From Rhizobiales bacterium Ga0077537 (GTDB lineage: Bacteria; Pseudomonadota; Alphaproteobacteria; Rhizobiales; Hyphomicrobiaceae), in NCBI GenBank assembly GCA_001464955.1, contig LNEM01000017.1:1-53805 (forward strand): a DNA stretch of 53,805 nt. Reading direction: 5' to 3'. The stretch's first letter is position 1, and the number at the start of each line of letters is the position of its first letter. Shown piece by piece: positions 33,963 to 43,555 of this stretch. Under the pieces are notes generated by a model. That model saw only the letters and a list, made by a program, of their open reading frames with translations. It searched no databases and was not told the origin of the DNA. A program made the translations under genes and the position numbers.

Positions 33963-35900
33963 TCAGGCCGCCCGTCGGTCGCTGACGGCGGACGGCACGT
34001 CGTGGATGGCGATCGTCGCGTCGAGGGTCGATTTGCGACCGTCCTCGAAGGTGATCTCCACGCTGACCTCCGCTTCCGACTTGCCGCCGTAGAAGGCCTC
34101 GATCACTGCTCCGTACTTCTCGGCCACATACGCGCGCCGCACTTTTCGGGTGCGTGTGATCTCGTTGTCGTCGGCATCGAGTTCCTTGTTGAGAAGCAGC
34201 AGCCGCCTGACGCGCGTCGCCTCGGGGAGCGTCGCATTGATCTTCTGCACCTCCTCGATGATCAGTGCCGCCACTTCCGGTTTTCGTGCGAGATCCATGA
34301 AGCTCGTGTAGGCGAGCCCCCGACGCTCCGCCCAGTTGCCGACGGTTTCCATGTCGATCGCGATCATCGTGGCGACGAACGGCTTGTCGTTTCCGAACGC
34401 GATCGCCTCGCGGATGAACGGGCTGAACTTCAGCTTGTTCTCGATGAACTGCGGCGCGAACGGTGTGCCATCGTCAAGTCGTCCGACATCCTTGGCGCGA
34501 TCGATGATGGCGAGCTGGCCTTGCGGGTCGATCTGCGCTGCATCGCCCGTCCGGAGCCAGCCATCCGCCGTGAATGTCTCGGCCGTTGCATCATCCTGCT
34601 TGTAGTAGCCGATGAACACGCCGGGTCCGCGCACCAGGAGTTCACCGTTCTCGGCAATCTTGACTTCGAGACCAGGCAACGGCTCACCGACGGTATTGGG
34701 ATCGACCCGGCCATCACGCTGAAAGGCCACCAGGGCTGACGCCTCGGTCTGCCCGTAGACCTGTTTCAGGTTGATACCGATCGAGCGGAAGAAGCGGAAC
34801 GTGTCCGGCCCGAGTGGCGCGCCGCCCGTCACGGCCCATCGCGACAGACGAAACCCGAGGAGATCGCGGATCGGTGCATAAACCATGTGCTCGCCGAGCG
34901 CGTAGGCGACGCGGAGACCCAGCGGAATGGGCTTAGCGTCCTGCTTGAGCAGTTCCCGCCGCTCGGCCACGTCCTTGAAGTAGCTGAAGACGCGCCGCTT
35001 CAACGGTGACGCGTCGGCAGCCCGCACCTGCACCTGCGTCAGCAGATTCTCCCAGATGCGTGGCGGCGCGAGAACGATGGTCGGACCGAGTTCGCGAAGA
35101 TCGCGCTGCACGGTCTCGGGACTTTCCGGGCAGTTCACGGTCGCTCCCGACACCACCGCGACGGCGAGTGAGTACATGGCGTCACCGACCCAGGCCATGG
35201 GAAGGAACGCGAGCCAGTTGTCGCCGCGCTCGACCGTCTCGCCCTGGACGTAACTCTCGGCAGTGCCGATCATGTTGCGATGCGAGAGGAGGACGCCCTT
35301 CGGCTTGCCCGTCGTCCCGGACGTGTATGCGATCATCGCCACGTCGCCCGGCTGCCCCAGCGCCACCTCGGCAAGGAAATCGTCGGCCGCTCCCGCCGCC
35401 CGCCGCCCCGCGGCGACGACGTCCTCGAGCGACTTCAGCATCGGCTCTTTCGAACCGGCAAGCCCGCGCGGATCGTCGTAGATGATCCATCTCAGGTTCG
35501 GCAGCTGCTCGCGCAGCGACAGGATCTTGTCGACCTGCTCCTGGTCCTCCGCGACGATGATCGAGACCTCCGCATGATTGAGCACGTAGACGAGTTCGGA
35601 CGCGATGGCGTCCTGATACACCGGGATTGCGATGCCGCCCCGAGCCTGCGCGGCGATCTGGGCCAGATAGAGCGCCGGCCGGTTGTCGCCGACGACGGAC
35701 AGCTTCGACTGACGGCCGAAGCCGAGGTCGCTCAGCCCGAGAGCCAGATGGTGCACGAACTCCGCGCAATCTGCCCACGACAGCGTCTTCCAGATGCCGC
35801 GATCTTTCTCCCGCATGGCAGGTGAGCCGCCGAACTGGCGCGCATTCCTGAGCACGAGTTTCGGCAGCGTCGAGGTGTCGGCCGAATCCAAGAGGCTCAT
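33963..35900 (-). CDS. Long-chain-type AMP-forming acyl-CoA ligase embedded in the liv operon
   Basis: A 645-residue ligase. Motifs are AYTSGTTGKPKGVLLSHRN, VYGQTEASALVAF, DGWLRTGDAAQID and KDVGRLDDGTPFAPQFIEN, the last replacing the usual KELI.SGG with the form seen in long-chain/FadD15-like enzymes. It would activate the imported acid to its CoA thioester, coupling uptake to catabolism. Its start (35900) overlaps the livG stop in an ATGA arrangement, and its stop is 10 bp before livH, so it is an integral operon member. Ligases placed between livG and livH recur in Hyphomicrobiales; substrates range over fatty and aromatic acids. Confidence 0.92.
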   Translation of the reverse strand: MSLLDSADTSTLPKLVLRNARQFGGSPAMREKDRGIWKTLSWADCAEFVHHLALGLSDLGFGRQSKLSVVGDNRPALYLAQIAAQARGGIAIPVYQDAIASELVYVLNHAEVSIIVAEDQEQVDKILSLREQLPNLRWIIYDDPRGLAGSKEPMLKSLEDVVAAGRRAAGAADDFLAEVALGQPGDVAMIAYTSGTTGKPKGVLLSHRNMIGTAESYVQGETVERGDNWLAFLPMAWVGDAMYSLAVAVVSGATVNCPESPETVQRDLRELGPTIVLAPPRIWENLLTQVQVRAADASPLKRRVFSYFKDVAERRELLKQDAKPIPLGLRVAYALGEHMVYAPIRDLLGFRLSRWAVTGGAPLGPDTFRFFRSIGINLKQVYGQTEASALVAFQRDGRVDPNTVGEPLPGLEVKIAENGELLVRGPGVFIGYYKQDDATAETFTADGWLRTGDAAQIDPQGQLAIIDRAKDVGRLDDGTPFAPQFIENKLKFSPFIREAIAFGNDKPFVATMIAIDMETVGNWAERRGLAYTSFMDLARKPEVAALIIEEVQKINATLPEATRVRRLLLLNKELDADDNEITRTRKVRRAYVAEKYGAVIEAFYGGKSEAEVSVEITFEDGRKSTLDATIAIHDVPSAVSDRRAA

Positions 35901-36709
35901 GCGTCCTGGTCTCCCTTGGTACCGAGATAGGCCGCGATCACCGCCGGATCGCGCTGCACCTCGGCTGGCGTGCCTTCGGCGATCTTGCGACCCCGGTCGA
36001 GCACCACGACGTGGTCCGATATGTCCATGACGACACCCATGTCGTGCTCGATCAGCACCACGGTCACACCACGCTCCCCGTTCACATCGAGGATGTAGCG
36101 CGCCATATCCTCCTTCTCTTCCTGGTTCATCCCGCCCATCGGCTCGTCGAGCAGGAGCAGTTTTGGCTCCAGCGCCAACGCGCGTCCGAGTTCGACCCGC
36201 TTTCTGAGACCGTAGGCGAGCGCCGCCGTCTGTTGCTTGCGCAGATCCTCGAGCTTGAGGAACTCGATGATTTCCTCGCAGATCTCTCGGTTCGCGATCT
36301 CTTCCTTCTGCGCCGAGCCCCAGTAGATGAGGCTTGCGAGAACGCCGGAGCGCATCCTGACGTGTCGCCCGAGCATCAGGTTGTCGAGCACGGTCAGCCC
36401 AGAGAACAGGGCGATGTTCTGGAAAGTGCGCGCAACGCCGAGTTCTGCGATCTGGTAGGGCTTGAGTGCGGTGATATCCCGCCCCTGGAACACCACCCGT
36501 CCGGTATCGGGCTTATAGAATCCGGAAATCATATTGATGAGCGAGGTTTTACCGGCTCCGTTTGGACCGATGACGGAAACGATCTTGCCTTTCGGCACCT
36601 GCATCGAAACGCCGGCCGATGCGACAACGCCGCCAAATCGTTTCGCCACGCCCTCGACGGAGAGATCGATCTGCGCCTCTTGCGCCGACTGGACAGCCGC
36701 GAGCGTCAT
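35897..36709 (-). CDS. livG: ABC transporter ATPase LivG
   Basis: A 270-residue ATP-binding subunit and first gene of the operon. Walker A is VIGPNGAGKTSLINMISGF, the Q-loop region is VARTFQNIALF, the signature region reads ALAYGLRKRVELGRALA (the usual LSYG.QR in diverged form), and Walker B is LLLLDEPMGGMNQEE, then IEHDMGVVMDISD. The C-terminal AEVQRDPAVIAAYLG is the LivG ending. The ATG at 36709 has AGGAG upstream. The 296 bp up to the Rieske gene must contain the operon promoter, which I could not define. Confidence 0.94.
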   Translation of the reverse strand: MTLAAVQSAQEAQIDLSVEGVAKRFGGVVASAGVSMQVPKGKIVSVIGPNGAGKTSLINMISGFYKPDTGRVVFQGRDITALKPYQIAELGVARTFQNIALFSGLTVLDNLMLGRHVRMRSGVLASLIYWGSAQKEEIANREICEEIIEFLKLEDLRKQQTAALAYGLRKRVELGRALALEPKLLLLDEPMGGMNQEEKEDMARYILDVNGERGVTVVLIEHDMGVVMDISDHVVVLDRGRKIAEGTPAEVQRDPAVIAAYLGTKGDQDA

Positions 36710-37005
36710 GGGGCCACGCTCCTTGGCGGGTCGGCCGCCAGAGGATCGCCGGATACGCAGGTGCTTTTTGCACGGATCGCCGTTGCCGCGCACACACGGG
36801 TGCGCAGGCTGTTCATTGCCCTCAAGCAGTCCTCCCTGGATCGACCCGTTGACCGGGACGTTGGCCGTAAGTCCTCCGGGGAACGATTGAGCTCTTTTGC
36901 AAGCTGTTTCGCGCCACGCTGGCTTCGGCTTTATCGATCAGTCTCGCAAGCCGTTCAGTTCATTGTCAACCGGGATTGACGAATGCCCCACGCAGCGCGC
37001 CCCCG

Positions 37006-38166
37006 CTACACGGGCAGACCCAACGCCGTCCTCAGCGATTTGTGATAGTGGATCATCGCCGGTTCGTTACGCCCGAAAACAGTGCTCGTTTGAGCGCCGG
37101 AAGCGAAGCCGATCTGCATCGATCGTCCTGCCGGAAAATCCTCCCCCATCACGACTTTCAGGAGAAGATCCAGATTGGCTTTCCAATGCCGCTCTTCCTC
37201 CGGTGATTGAATAGGCTTCGGAATATAGAACGACGTTTCCATGATCGCGCGATCTGGCCGTCCCTCGGCGGGGAAGACGCGGTGGATCTCGAGATGATCG
37301 CCCTGTGCGACGAACAGTGTATTCGGAAACAGACAATAGACGGTCGCCGAATTCCACATCAGATCCCACTCGGATTCGGGCTGCCCCCTCAGTCGCTCGA
37401 TCTTCTTTCGCGGGAATACGATGCGATGATTGCGTCCGAACGGTTCGAAATCGGAAACATTTGCGACGAGAATGCTCGTCAGGCTGTCCTTGTGCAGGAA
37501 CGCGACGTGATAGCTCTCGTGGAACGTGTCGACGAGGAGCTTCCAGTTCATCGTCTCGGGCGTCCGCCGCTTGTCATAGAGGTGATAGCCCTGCGCCTGA
37601 TAGGACGCGAGTTCCGGGCCCAGGCCGCCGAGCCACGGCGTGATGTCGAACGCTGCGCTGCGGTCCGCTGTCGGCTGCGGTATCACCCAGACGAGACCGT
37701 TCTGTTCGTCGAGCGGTAGCGGCGTCAGTCCCGGGCGATCGCCCCGCACACCTTCGAAGGCACGTTCATCGGGAATGCCGCGAAGCCGTCCGTCGATGCC
37801 ATAGGTCCAGGCATGATAGGGACACGAGAACACGCTGACTTTTCCGCATCCGTCAGCGACTTTTGCGCCGCGATGGCGGCACACGTTGAGGAAGGCACGC
37901 AGCACGCCATCGCCGCCACGTACGATGAGTATGGGGACACCCGCGAGATCGTCGGTCCGCCAGCTTCCGGGATCCGGCCAATCGCAGGACAGCCCCATCA
38001 GCAGCGGATGTTCGCGAAACAGGATCTTCGTCTCGGCCTCGAGATGACTCTTGCGGTAATAGGCCGAAACGTCGTTTTCCCAGGGCTTTTCGGCCATCGC
38101 CGTCGTGCCCTGATCGATATGAGCGAGAATTCTCTTGATGATCGGGATGCCCGAGGCGCGATCCAT
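37006..38166 (-). CDS. Rieske non-haem iron oxygenase, alpha subunit
   Basis: Ring-hydroxylating or demethylating oxygenase of 386 residues. The Rieske [2Fe-2S] cluster is C96-x-H98-x16-C115-x2-H118 (NVCRHRG and SCPYHAW). The mononuclear iron site is HESYHVAFLH, with H220 and H225 as ligands. ATG 38166 has GGAGG upstream. No beta subunit, ferredoxin or reductase is adjacent, so it must use electron carriers from elsewhere. It lies directly upstream of the liv/acyl-CoA ligase operon on the same strand, consistent with aromatic-acid or quaternary-amine catabolism, but the substrate is not determined. Confidence 0.92.
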   Translation of the reverse strand: MDRASGIPIIKRILAHIDQGTTAMAEKPWENDVSAYYRKSHLEAETKILFREHPLLMGLSCDWPDPGSWRTDDLAGVPILIVRGGDGVLRAFLNVCRHRGAKVADGCGKVSVFSCPYHAWTYGIDGRLRGIPDERAFEGVRGDRPGLTPLPLDEQNGLVWVIPQPTADRSAAFDITPWLGGLGPELASYQAQGYHLYDKRRTPETMNWKLLVDTFHESYHVAFLHKDSLTSILVANVSDFEPFGRNHRIVFPRKKIERLRGQPESEWDLMWNSATVYCLFPNTLFVAQGDHLEIHRVFPAEGRPDRAIMETSFYIPKPIQSPEEERHWKANLDLLLKVVMGEDFPAGRSMQIGFASGAQTSTVFGRNEPAMIHYHKSLRTALGLPV

Positions 38167-38276
38167 GAGCCGTGTCCTCCATGGCGCCCGTCTTCTCGCG
38201 GGCGTTCTGACGACACATGCTAGTCACCACGCCGGCACTGCGCCAAGCGCCTTCGAAGTCGTCGTGGGACGAGGCG

Positions 38277-39395
38277 TCAGCGCAGCCCGTCGGTCAGGCG
38301 CGCCATGACACCGATCGCGGGCTCTGCCGTGAGACACGACGGCTCGTGCAATGGAAGCTCACCCGCGTACGCCGCCTCCTGCGTCACGGCGAGGAGGCTC
38401 GGACCGTAGCTGATATCCGCAGTCCAGCTCTCGTCGTTGGGCAATGCCGTTGCAGGGAGCGGGACTTTCGCGAAAGCATTGTGGAGACACCAGCGATGCG
38501 CAACCGCAGCCGCAGCCGTCTGTTCGATGACCGGTCGCATGGGCAAGGCCTCTGCCAGGAACGGATCCGATGCAATGGCGTCGTGAGCCTCGGTCGCCGC
38601 CGCTGCGAGGCCCGCTCTGAAGTTGGGGAACGTCAAGGTCGGGAGCGATCCACCAAGGCTCGCCATGATCGGCGGCGGCGTCAGCCCTGCTGCCCTGCCG
38701 TCCGCATTGGTCGCGACCGCTTTGGCCACCCGCGTCACGTGCCGCACCTCTGTCGGAGGTTCGACGAGCTTGGCAGCTGACGCGACCGTAGCCCACGCCT
38801 TGGCCGGTCCCGTCGACGGGCTTGATGCCGGCTTCACTGCGGAGGCGACAGCCTCCCGTTCGCGCCCGGGATGCGGCTTCGTGCCGACGGGGGGCTCGGG
38901 TGTATCCGCCGAGCGGGCCGGCTCCGGCTCGGGTTGCGCCAACGCAGCCGCCTGCGCCGGGAGCCGGCGCCCTCCAAGTCCCGATGCGACCGCCCCCGAA
39001 AGCTCGGGTGGGCCCGGCTCGATCATGGCGGTGCCGGTCTTGCCCTCGTCACTGCGCCAGAAGATCTTCTGCCCGTCCTGCTGGATCGAAAGACACGTCG
39101 TGTCGCTGTCGAGCCACTTGAACCACTTCTGGCAAAGCTTGCCATCGCGGATCTGCCAGCGCCCGCGATCCTTGTCGGAGCCGAGATATGCCGCGAGCGC
39201 GGACCCGACCGAACCGCTCATCAGGCCGTTGGCCCCATAATTTACGGTAATCGGCAAGCCGATGGGCGTATCGATCCTGACGGTCTTGCCACTGACCGCG
39301 GCTTTGAGGGCATCGTCGCTGAGCGGCTGCGGCGCGGCGTGCGCGCTCGCTGCTCCCGACAGCACCAGTCCAAAGATCAAAGCCTGCCGACGCAT
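38277..39395 (-). CDS. Exported protein with DUF995-like N-terminal domain, unknown function
   Basis: A 372-residue protein with a signal peptide (MRRQALIFGLVLSGAASAHA). Residues 25-125 resemble DUF995-type modules: LSGK-like VSGKTVR, a GSALAAYLGSDKDRGRWQI stretch and the KLCQKWFKW motif, with paired cysteines. The middle is a long Pro/Ala/Glu-rich linker and the C-terminal 120 residues have a few cysteines (HRWCLHNAF, EPSCLTAEP). The function is unknown. It is probably periplasmic. It stands 110 bp upstream of the Rieske gene start on the same strand. Confidence 0.7.
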   Translation of the reverse strand: MRRQALIFGLVLSGAASAHAAPQPLSDDALKAAVSGKTVRIDTPIGLPITVNYGANGLMSGSVGSALAAYLGSDKDRGRWQIRDGKLCQKWFKWLDSDTTCLSIQQDGQKIFWRSDEGKTGTAMIEPGPPELSGAVASGLGGRRLPAQAAALAQPEPEPARSADTPEPPVGTKPHPGREREAVASAVKPASSPSTGPAKAWATVASAAKLVEPPTEVRHVTRVAKAVATNADGRAAGLTPPPIMASLGGSLPTLTFPNFRAGLAAAATEAHDAIASDPFLAEALPMRPVIEQTAAAAVAHRWCLHNAFAKVPLPATALPNDESWTADISYGPSLLAVTQEAAYAGELPLHEPSCLTAEPAIGVMARLTDGLR

Positions 39396-39625
39396 CTACG
39401 CGCGCTCCACCCCGTGCCGTCGCTGCGATTGCCTGTTCGCTGTCGAACCTAGGCGGACCAGAGGGCCGCAATTCGACGTCTTTGAGGCCCTCGTATGGCC
39501 TTCGGCGGATCGACGTCGACCCCTGCGACGACTCGAAGGAGCTTGATCACGGAAGGGTTAATTTTCCATGACCGGAGGCCCTGCGGCGGTAACGATTGGG
39601 ATGCGATCGGTCGCCGCACCGCCGG

Positions 39626-40399
39626 TCAGTAGATCGTGACCCCGCTGTCGACCGGATAGACTTGGCCCGTGGTGATCGCGGCCTCGTCGGACGCGAGATA
39701 TACCGCCATGTTGGCGATGTGGATCGGCTGGCCGAGACCGAACAGATGGCTGTCCGCGAGTTTTTCGAGCGCCGGATTGACCTCGAGCAGCTTCTTCACC
39801 CGGTCTGAGAGCGTCACCGACGGGGCGATCGCGTTGACCCGGATCTTCTGCTTGGCGTGGTCGAGTGCCATGGCACGTGTCAGCGAGGCGACGCCGCCTT
39901 TGGCCGCCCCGTAGCAGGCCCGGCCGGGCACCGCCATCAGCGCGAGGTTCGAGGCCATGTTGATCACCGCACCTCCGCCCGACCGCGCGATTTCGGGAAT
40001 TCCGACCTTCGAGCAGAGGAACGTGCCGAAGAGGTCGAGCTTCATGACGCGCCAGAATTCCTCCTCCGACGCCTCGGTGACAGGCCCGTCCTCGGGGGTC
40101 GAGCCGCCCGCGTTGTTATGAAGGACGTGCAGCCCCCCGTACCGCTTCACCGTTTCAGCGATCGCGGCCGTGACGCTCGCCTTGTCGGTCACATCGCATC
40201 GGATGAAGAAGGCGTCCCCGCCCGCATTCCCGGCCCGCGCCCGCGCCGATGCAGCCGCCGCCTCACCGAGTTCCGGATTGAGTTCCGCCACTGCCACCCG
40301 TGCGCCTTCTTCGACGAAGCGCTCGGCGGTCGCCCGGCCGATGCCGCCACCGCCCCCCGTGATGAACGCGATCTTGCCCTGAAGTCTTGGCCCGGCCAT
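39626..40399 (-). CDS. Short-chain dehydrogenase/reductase (SDR)
   Basis: A 257-residue classical SDR. The NAD(P) motif is TGGGGGIGRATAERF, then HNNAGG, catalytic Ser in NMASNLALM and YGAAKGGV (Tyr-x3-Lys). The C-terminal QVYPVDSGVTIY is close to the usual DGG ending. GGGAGG precedes ATG 40399. It is 85 bp downstream of a second SDR and follows a carboxylase alpha subunit, all on the minus strand, suggesting a hydroxyacyl or alcohol oxidation step in the same catabolic block. The substrate is unknown. Confidence 0.92.
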   Translation of the reverse strand: MAGPRLQGKIAFITGGGGGIGRATAERFVEEGARVAVAELNPELGEAAAASARARAGNAGGDAFFIRCDVTDKASVTAAIAETVKRYGGLHVLHNNAGGSTPEDGPVTEASEEEFWRVMKLDLFGTFLCSKVGIPEIARSGGGAVINMASNLALMAVPGRACYGAAKGGVASLTRAMALDHAKQKIRVNAIAPSVTLSDRVKKLLEVNPALEKLADSHLFGLGQPIHIANMAVYLASDEAAITTGQVYPVDSGVTIY

Positions 40400-40484
40400 G
40401 GGGCGCCTCCCGATGTGTTCTCGTTTCTCGCGGGCGGATGGTTGCCTACCGCGACGCCGACTGCAACGGGGATGCCCTCGCCCG

Positions 40485-41297
40485 TCAGATCGAGAGCCAG
40501 CCGCCGTCCATGGCGATGGGTTGCCCGGTCATTTCGCTGGCCGCGTCCGAGCAGAGGAACACCACGAGGTCCGCGATCTTCTCCGGTGGCACGAAGCGGC
40601 CCGATGGCTGCCGCGTCAGGAGGAACTGCCGGGCGGCCTCGTCCCAGTCGAGACCGTCCCGCGCCATGCGCTCGCGTACCTGACGCTCGGCGTGCGGCGT
40701 GATCACCGAGCCCGGCGCGATGGCGTTGCAGGTGATGTTGTCGGCCATGGTCTCGAGCGCCACCGCCTTGGTCAGCCCCATGAGGCCGTGCTTTGCAGCG
40801 ACATAATCGCTGCGCCCGATGGTGCCGGTCAGCCCCCAGCACGACGAGATGTTGACGATCCGCCCCCACTTTGCAGCCCGCATGGCCGGCAGGCACGCCT
40901 GCGTCAGGAGAAACGGCGCCGTGAGATTGACGGCAAGCGCCCGCTGCCAGGCGTCGGCCGGCATGTCGTCGACGGAGTGGAAGTTCCGCGTCGCCGCATT
41001 GTTGACGAGGATCGCAACCGGACCGAGATCCCGTGCAGCCGCCGCCGCGAGCGCCTGCACGTCCGCCCCCGACGCGAGATCCGCCGGATGAAAGGCCACC
41101 GCCTCGCCGGAGATGGCCTTGATCTCCGCGCACAACGCATCGGTGACGTCCGGCGTGCCGAGACCATTGAGCATCAAGCGGCAACCCTGCCGCGCCAGCG
41201 CTTTCGCGATCTCGACACCGACGCCACCTGTGGCGCCGGTCACGATGGCCACACGTCCCCGGATGCGGGCATCGATGGCAAGCGGTTGGTCGGACAT
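40485..41297 (-). CDS. SDR, 3-hydroxybutyrate dehydrogenase-like
   Basis: A 270-residue classical SDR. It has VTGATGGVGVEIAKALA (cofactor), LVNNAATRNF, NISSCWGLTG and YVAAKHGLMGLTKAVALE (catalytic Ser, Tyr, Lys), NAIAPGSVITP, and MTGQPIAMDGGW at the end. The active-site helix sequence and DGGW ending resemble 3-hydroxybutyrate dehydrogenases (inference). ATG 41297 (MSDQPLAID) is chosen; the longer frame lacks a ribosome binding site. It lies 93 bp after the carboxylase gene and 85 bp before the other SDR. Confidence 0.9.
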   Translation of the reverse strand: MSDQPLAIDARIRGRVAIVTGATGGVGVEIAKALARQGCRLMLNGLGTPDVTDALCAEIKAISGEAVAFHPADLASGADVQALAAAAARDLGPVAILVNNAATRNFHSVDDMPADAWQRALAVNLTAPFLLTQACLPAMRAAKWGRIVNISSCWGLTGTIGRSDYVAAKHGLMGLTKAVALETMADNITCNAIAPGSVITPHAERQVRERMARDGLDWDEAARQFLLTRQPSGRFVPPEKIADLVVFLCSDAASEMTGQPIAMDGGWLSI

Positions 41298-41390
41298 GCG
41301 TTTCTCGCCCTCAGTTCGAGCTGTAGAGTTTGGCGCTGCAGGGCGTCGATGGCCTCGCAAGCCGCCCTAGGGAAGCGGCGAAAAAGCTCC

Positions 41391-43376
41391 TCAGCCTTCC
41401 ACGAGGCTGACCATGAGCGTTCCCTGGGTGACCTGCTGCCCCTCACGCACCGCGACCTTGGCGATGGTTCCGTCCCGCACCGCGTGCAGCACATGTTCCA
41501 TCTTCATGGCCTCCACGACCGCGATCCGGTCCCCCTTGGCGACCACATGCCCTTCGCTGACGAAGACACGCGCGACTTTACCGTTGATCGGCGCGCGAAC
41601 CGTGTCGCCGGTATTGCCGTCGCTGACGGAACCGGCGTCGTAGACTGGGAGCGACAGGTCCGTCTGGGCGCCATCTGCGATCACGAGCAGCCGGCCAGGG
41701 CCAGGCCGATGCTCGGAATAGGCGGCGATGTCGGAGGCCCCGTTCCCGCCCGTCACGATCGGACCTTGCGCGTCCCACTCGACCTCGAACTCGGCCAAAA
41801 CCCCATTCACGGTCAATCTCCGGCGCTCCACCCGCGGTGCACCGAGCTGAAATCCGTCACGCGCCCCCCAGGGAGTCGCGCGATCGGGGAAAGTCAGCTC
41901 CTCGGCATCGTCGCCGACATTCTGCAGCAAGGTGGCGACCCCGAGCGCGACGGCGTTCGCGAGGTCGGGGCGCGCCGAGAACCGCTCGATGTCGCGCCCG
42001 ATGAGCCCGGTATCCATGCGGCCCGCTCGGACATCGCCATCCGACAGCAAAGCGGCCAGGAAACTTTGGTTGGTTACAGGTCCGGCGACCGCCGTCTCCT
42101 TCAGAGCCTGCACCAGGAGGTCCGCCGCCGCCTCCCGGTCGGGGGCAGACGTGATCAGCTTCGCCACCATCGAGTCGTAGTACGGGGAGACGTGATCCCC
42201 CGCCTCGACACCGCTTTCTATCCGTAGCCCGTCGATCTCGGGCGTGTCGAAAGCATGGATGGGCCCTACGCTCGGCAGGAAGCCTTTGCCGGGATCCTCG
42301 GCGCAGAGCCGCGCCTCGATGGCGTGACCGCTCATTTCTATGTCGGATTGAGCGAGCGGCAGCACCTCTCCTGATGCCACACGCAATTGCCATTCGACGA
42401 GATCGAGCCCCGTGATTTCCTCCGTCACCGGATGCTCGACCTGGAGGCGCGTATTCATCTCGATGAAGTACCAGCGGGCGTCTCCTGCGAGCTGCGCCGG
42501 TTGCTGGTGGGCAACTGAAGGCGCACCAGAGAGCCCACCTTCAACCAGGAACTCCACCGTCCCGGCACCTTCATACCCGACCGCCTTGGCGAGCTTGACG
42601 GCGGCGCCGCACATCTTCATGCGCAGCGCCTCGCTCATGCCGGGTGCAGGCGCCTCCTCGATCACCTTCTGGTTGCGCCGCTGCAGCGTACAGTCGCGCT
42701 CGAACATGTGGACGACGTTGCCGTGCGCGTCGCCAAACACCTGCACCTCGATGTGCCGCGGACGCTCCACCACCTTCTCGATCAGCACCCGCGGATCGCC
42801 GAACGCCCCCTCGGCTTCGCGTTGTGCCGACGCCAGCAACTCCGCGAGTTCCGCCTCGGACGGCACGAGCCGCATGCCGCGCCCGCCACCGCCCGCCACG
42901 GCCTTGATCATCACCGGATAGCCGATCTTCTTGGCTTCGACGGCGAGCGAGGCGGCGTCCTGCTTGCCCCCCTGGTAACCCGGAACCACAGGCACACCGG
43001 CCTTGATCGCCACGTCCTTGGCGGCGGCCTTGCCGCCGAGCGCCCGCATTGCCTCGGCACTCGGCCCGATGAACTTGAGTCCCGCCTTGGTGGCGGCTTC
43101 TGCGAAATCGGCATTCTCGGCGAGGAACCCATAGCCCGGATGAATGGCCTCGGCGCCGGTCGCCTTGGCGGCCGCGATGATCCGGTCGGCTCTGAGATAG
43201 CTCTCGGTTGCCGGCGACGGGCCGATATGCACCGCTTCATCGGCGTCCCGGACGAAGAGGGAAGTTGCATCGGCGTCCGAATATACTGCGACCGTCGCAA
43301 TGCCCATGCGCCGCGCCGTACGGATGATGCGCCGGGCGATTTCGCCCCGATTGGCGATCAGGATCTTTCTCAGCAT
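41391..43376 (-). CDS. Biotin-dependent acyl-CoA carboxylase alpha subunit
   Basis: A 661-residue fusion of biotin carboxylase and biotin carrier, as in propionyl-, methylcrotonyl- or geranyl-CoA carboxylases. The start is MLRKILIANRGEIARRI. ATP-grasp motifs are KAVAGGGGRGMRLV, FERDCTLQRRNQKVIEEAPA and FIEMNTRLQVEHPVTE. The biotinylation site is VEAMKMEH near the C-terminus. Between GTVEFLVEGG and ARWYFIEMN there is an extra loop of about 16 residues rich in Pro/Ala/Gln that I do not expect in this family. No carboxyltransferase (beta) subunit is adjacent, so it is an orphan alpha subunit in this window and the acyl-CoA cannot be named. Confidence 0.92.
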   Translation of the reverse strand: MLRKILIANRGEIARRIIRTARRMGIATVAVYSDADATSLFVRDADEAVHIGPSPATESYLRADRIIAAAKATGAEAIHPGYGFLAENADFAEAATKAGLKFIGPSAEAMRALGGKAAAKDVAIKAGVPVVPGYQGGKQDAASLAVEAKKIGYPVMIKAVAGGGGRGMRLVPSEAELAELLASAQREAEGAFGDPRVLIEKVVERPRHIEVQVFGDAHGNVVHMFERDCTLQRRNQKVIEEAPAPGMSEALRMKMCGAAVKLAKAVGYEGAGTVEFLVEGGLSGAPSVAHQQPAQLAGDARWYFIEMNTRLQVEHPVTEEITGLDLVEWQLRVASGEVLPLAQSDIEMSGHAIEARLCAEDPGKGFLPSVGPIHAFDTPEIDGLRIESGVEAGDHVSPYYDSMVAKLITSAPDREAAADLLVQALKETAVAGPVTNQSFLAALLSDGDVRAGRMDTGLIGRDIERFSARPDLANAVALGVATLLQNVGDDAEELTFPDRATPWGARDGFQLGAPRVERRRLTVNGVLAEFEVEWDAQGPIVTGGNGASDIAAYSEHRPGPGRLLVIADGAQTDLSLPVYDAGSVSDGNTGDTVRAPINGKVARVFVSEGHVVAKGDRIAVVEAMKMEHVLHAVRDGTIAKVAVREGQQVTQGTLMVSLVEG

Positions 43377-43555
43377 GCGAGTTCCGGATGTGGCCGTCGA
43401 TGGGAAGCCAGTGTCCGCGATCCGGCACCAATGTGCAAAGGGCAATCCCGCCGGCTTCGTACGGCCCGCTGCCCGCGGATTCTCAGGCGGCTGGCCCCGA
43501 GGCTTATTCACAGAAAAGACCGACGGTTTCGGCTAGTCTGGGCCGTTACATCGCC

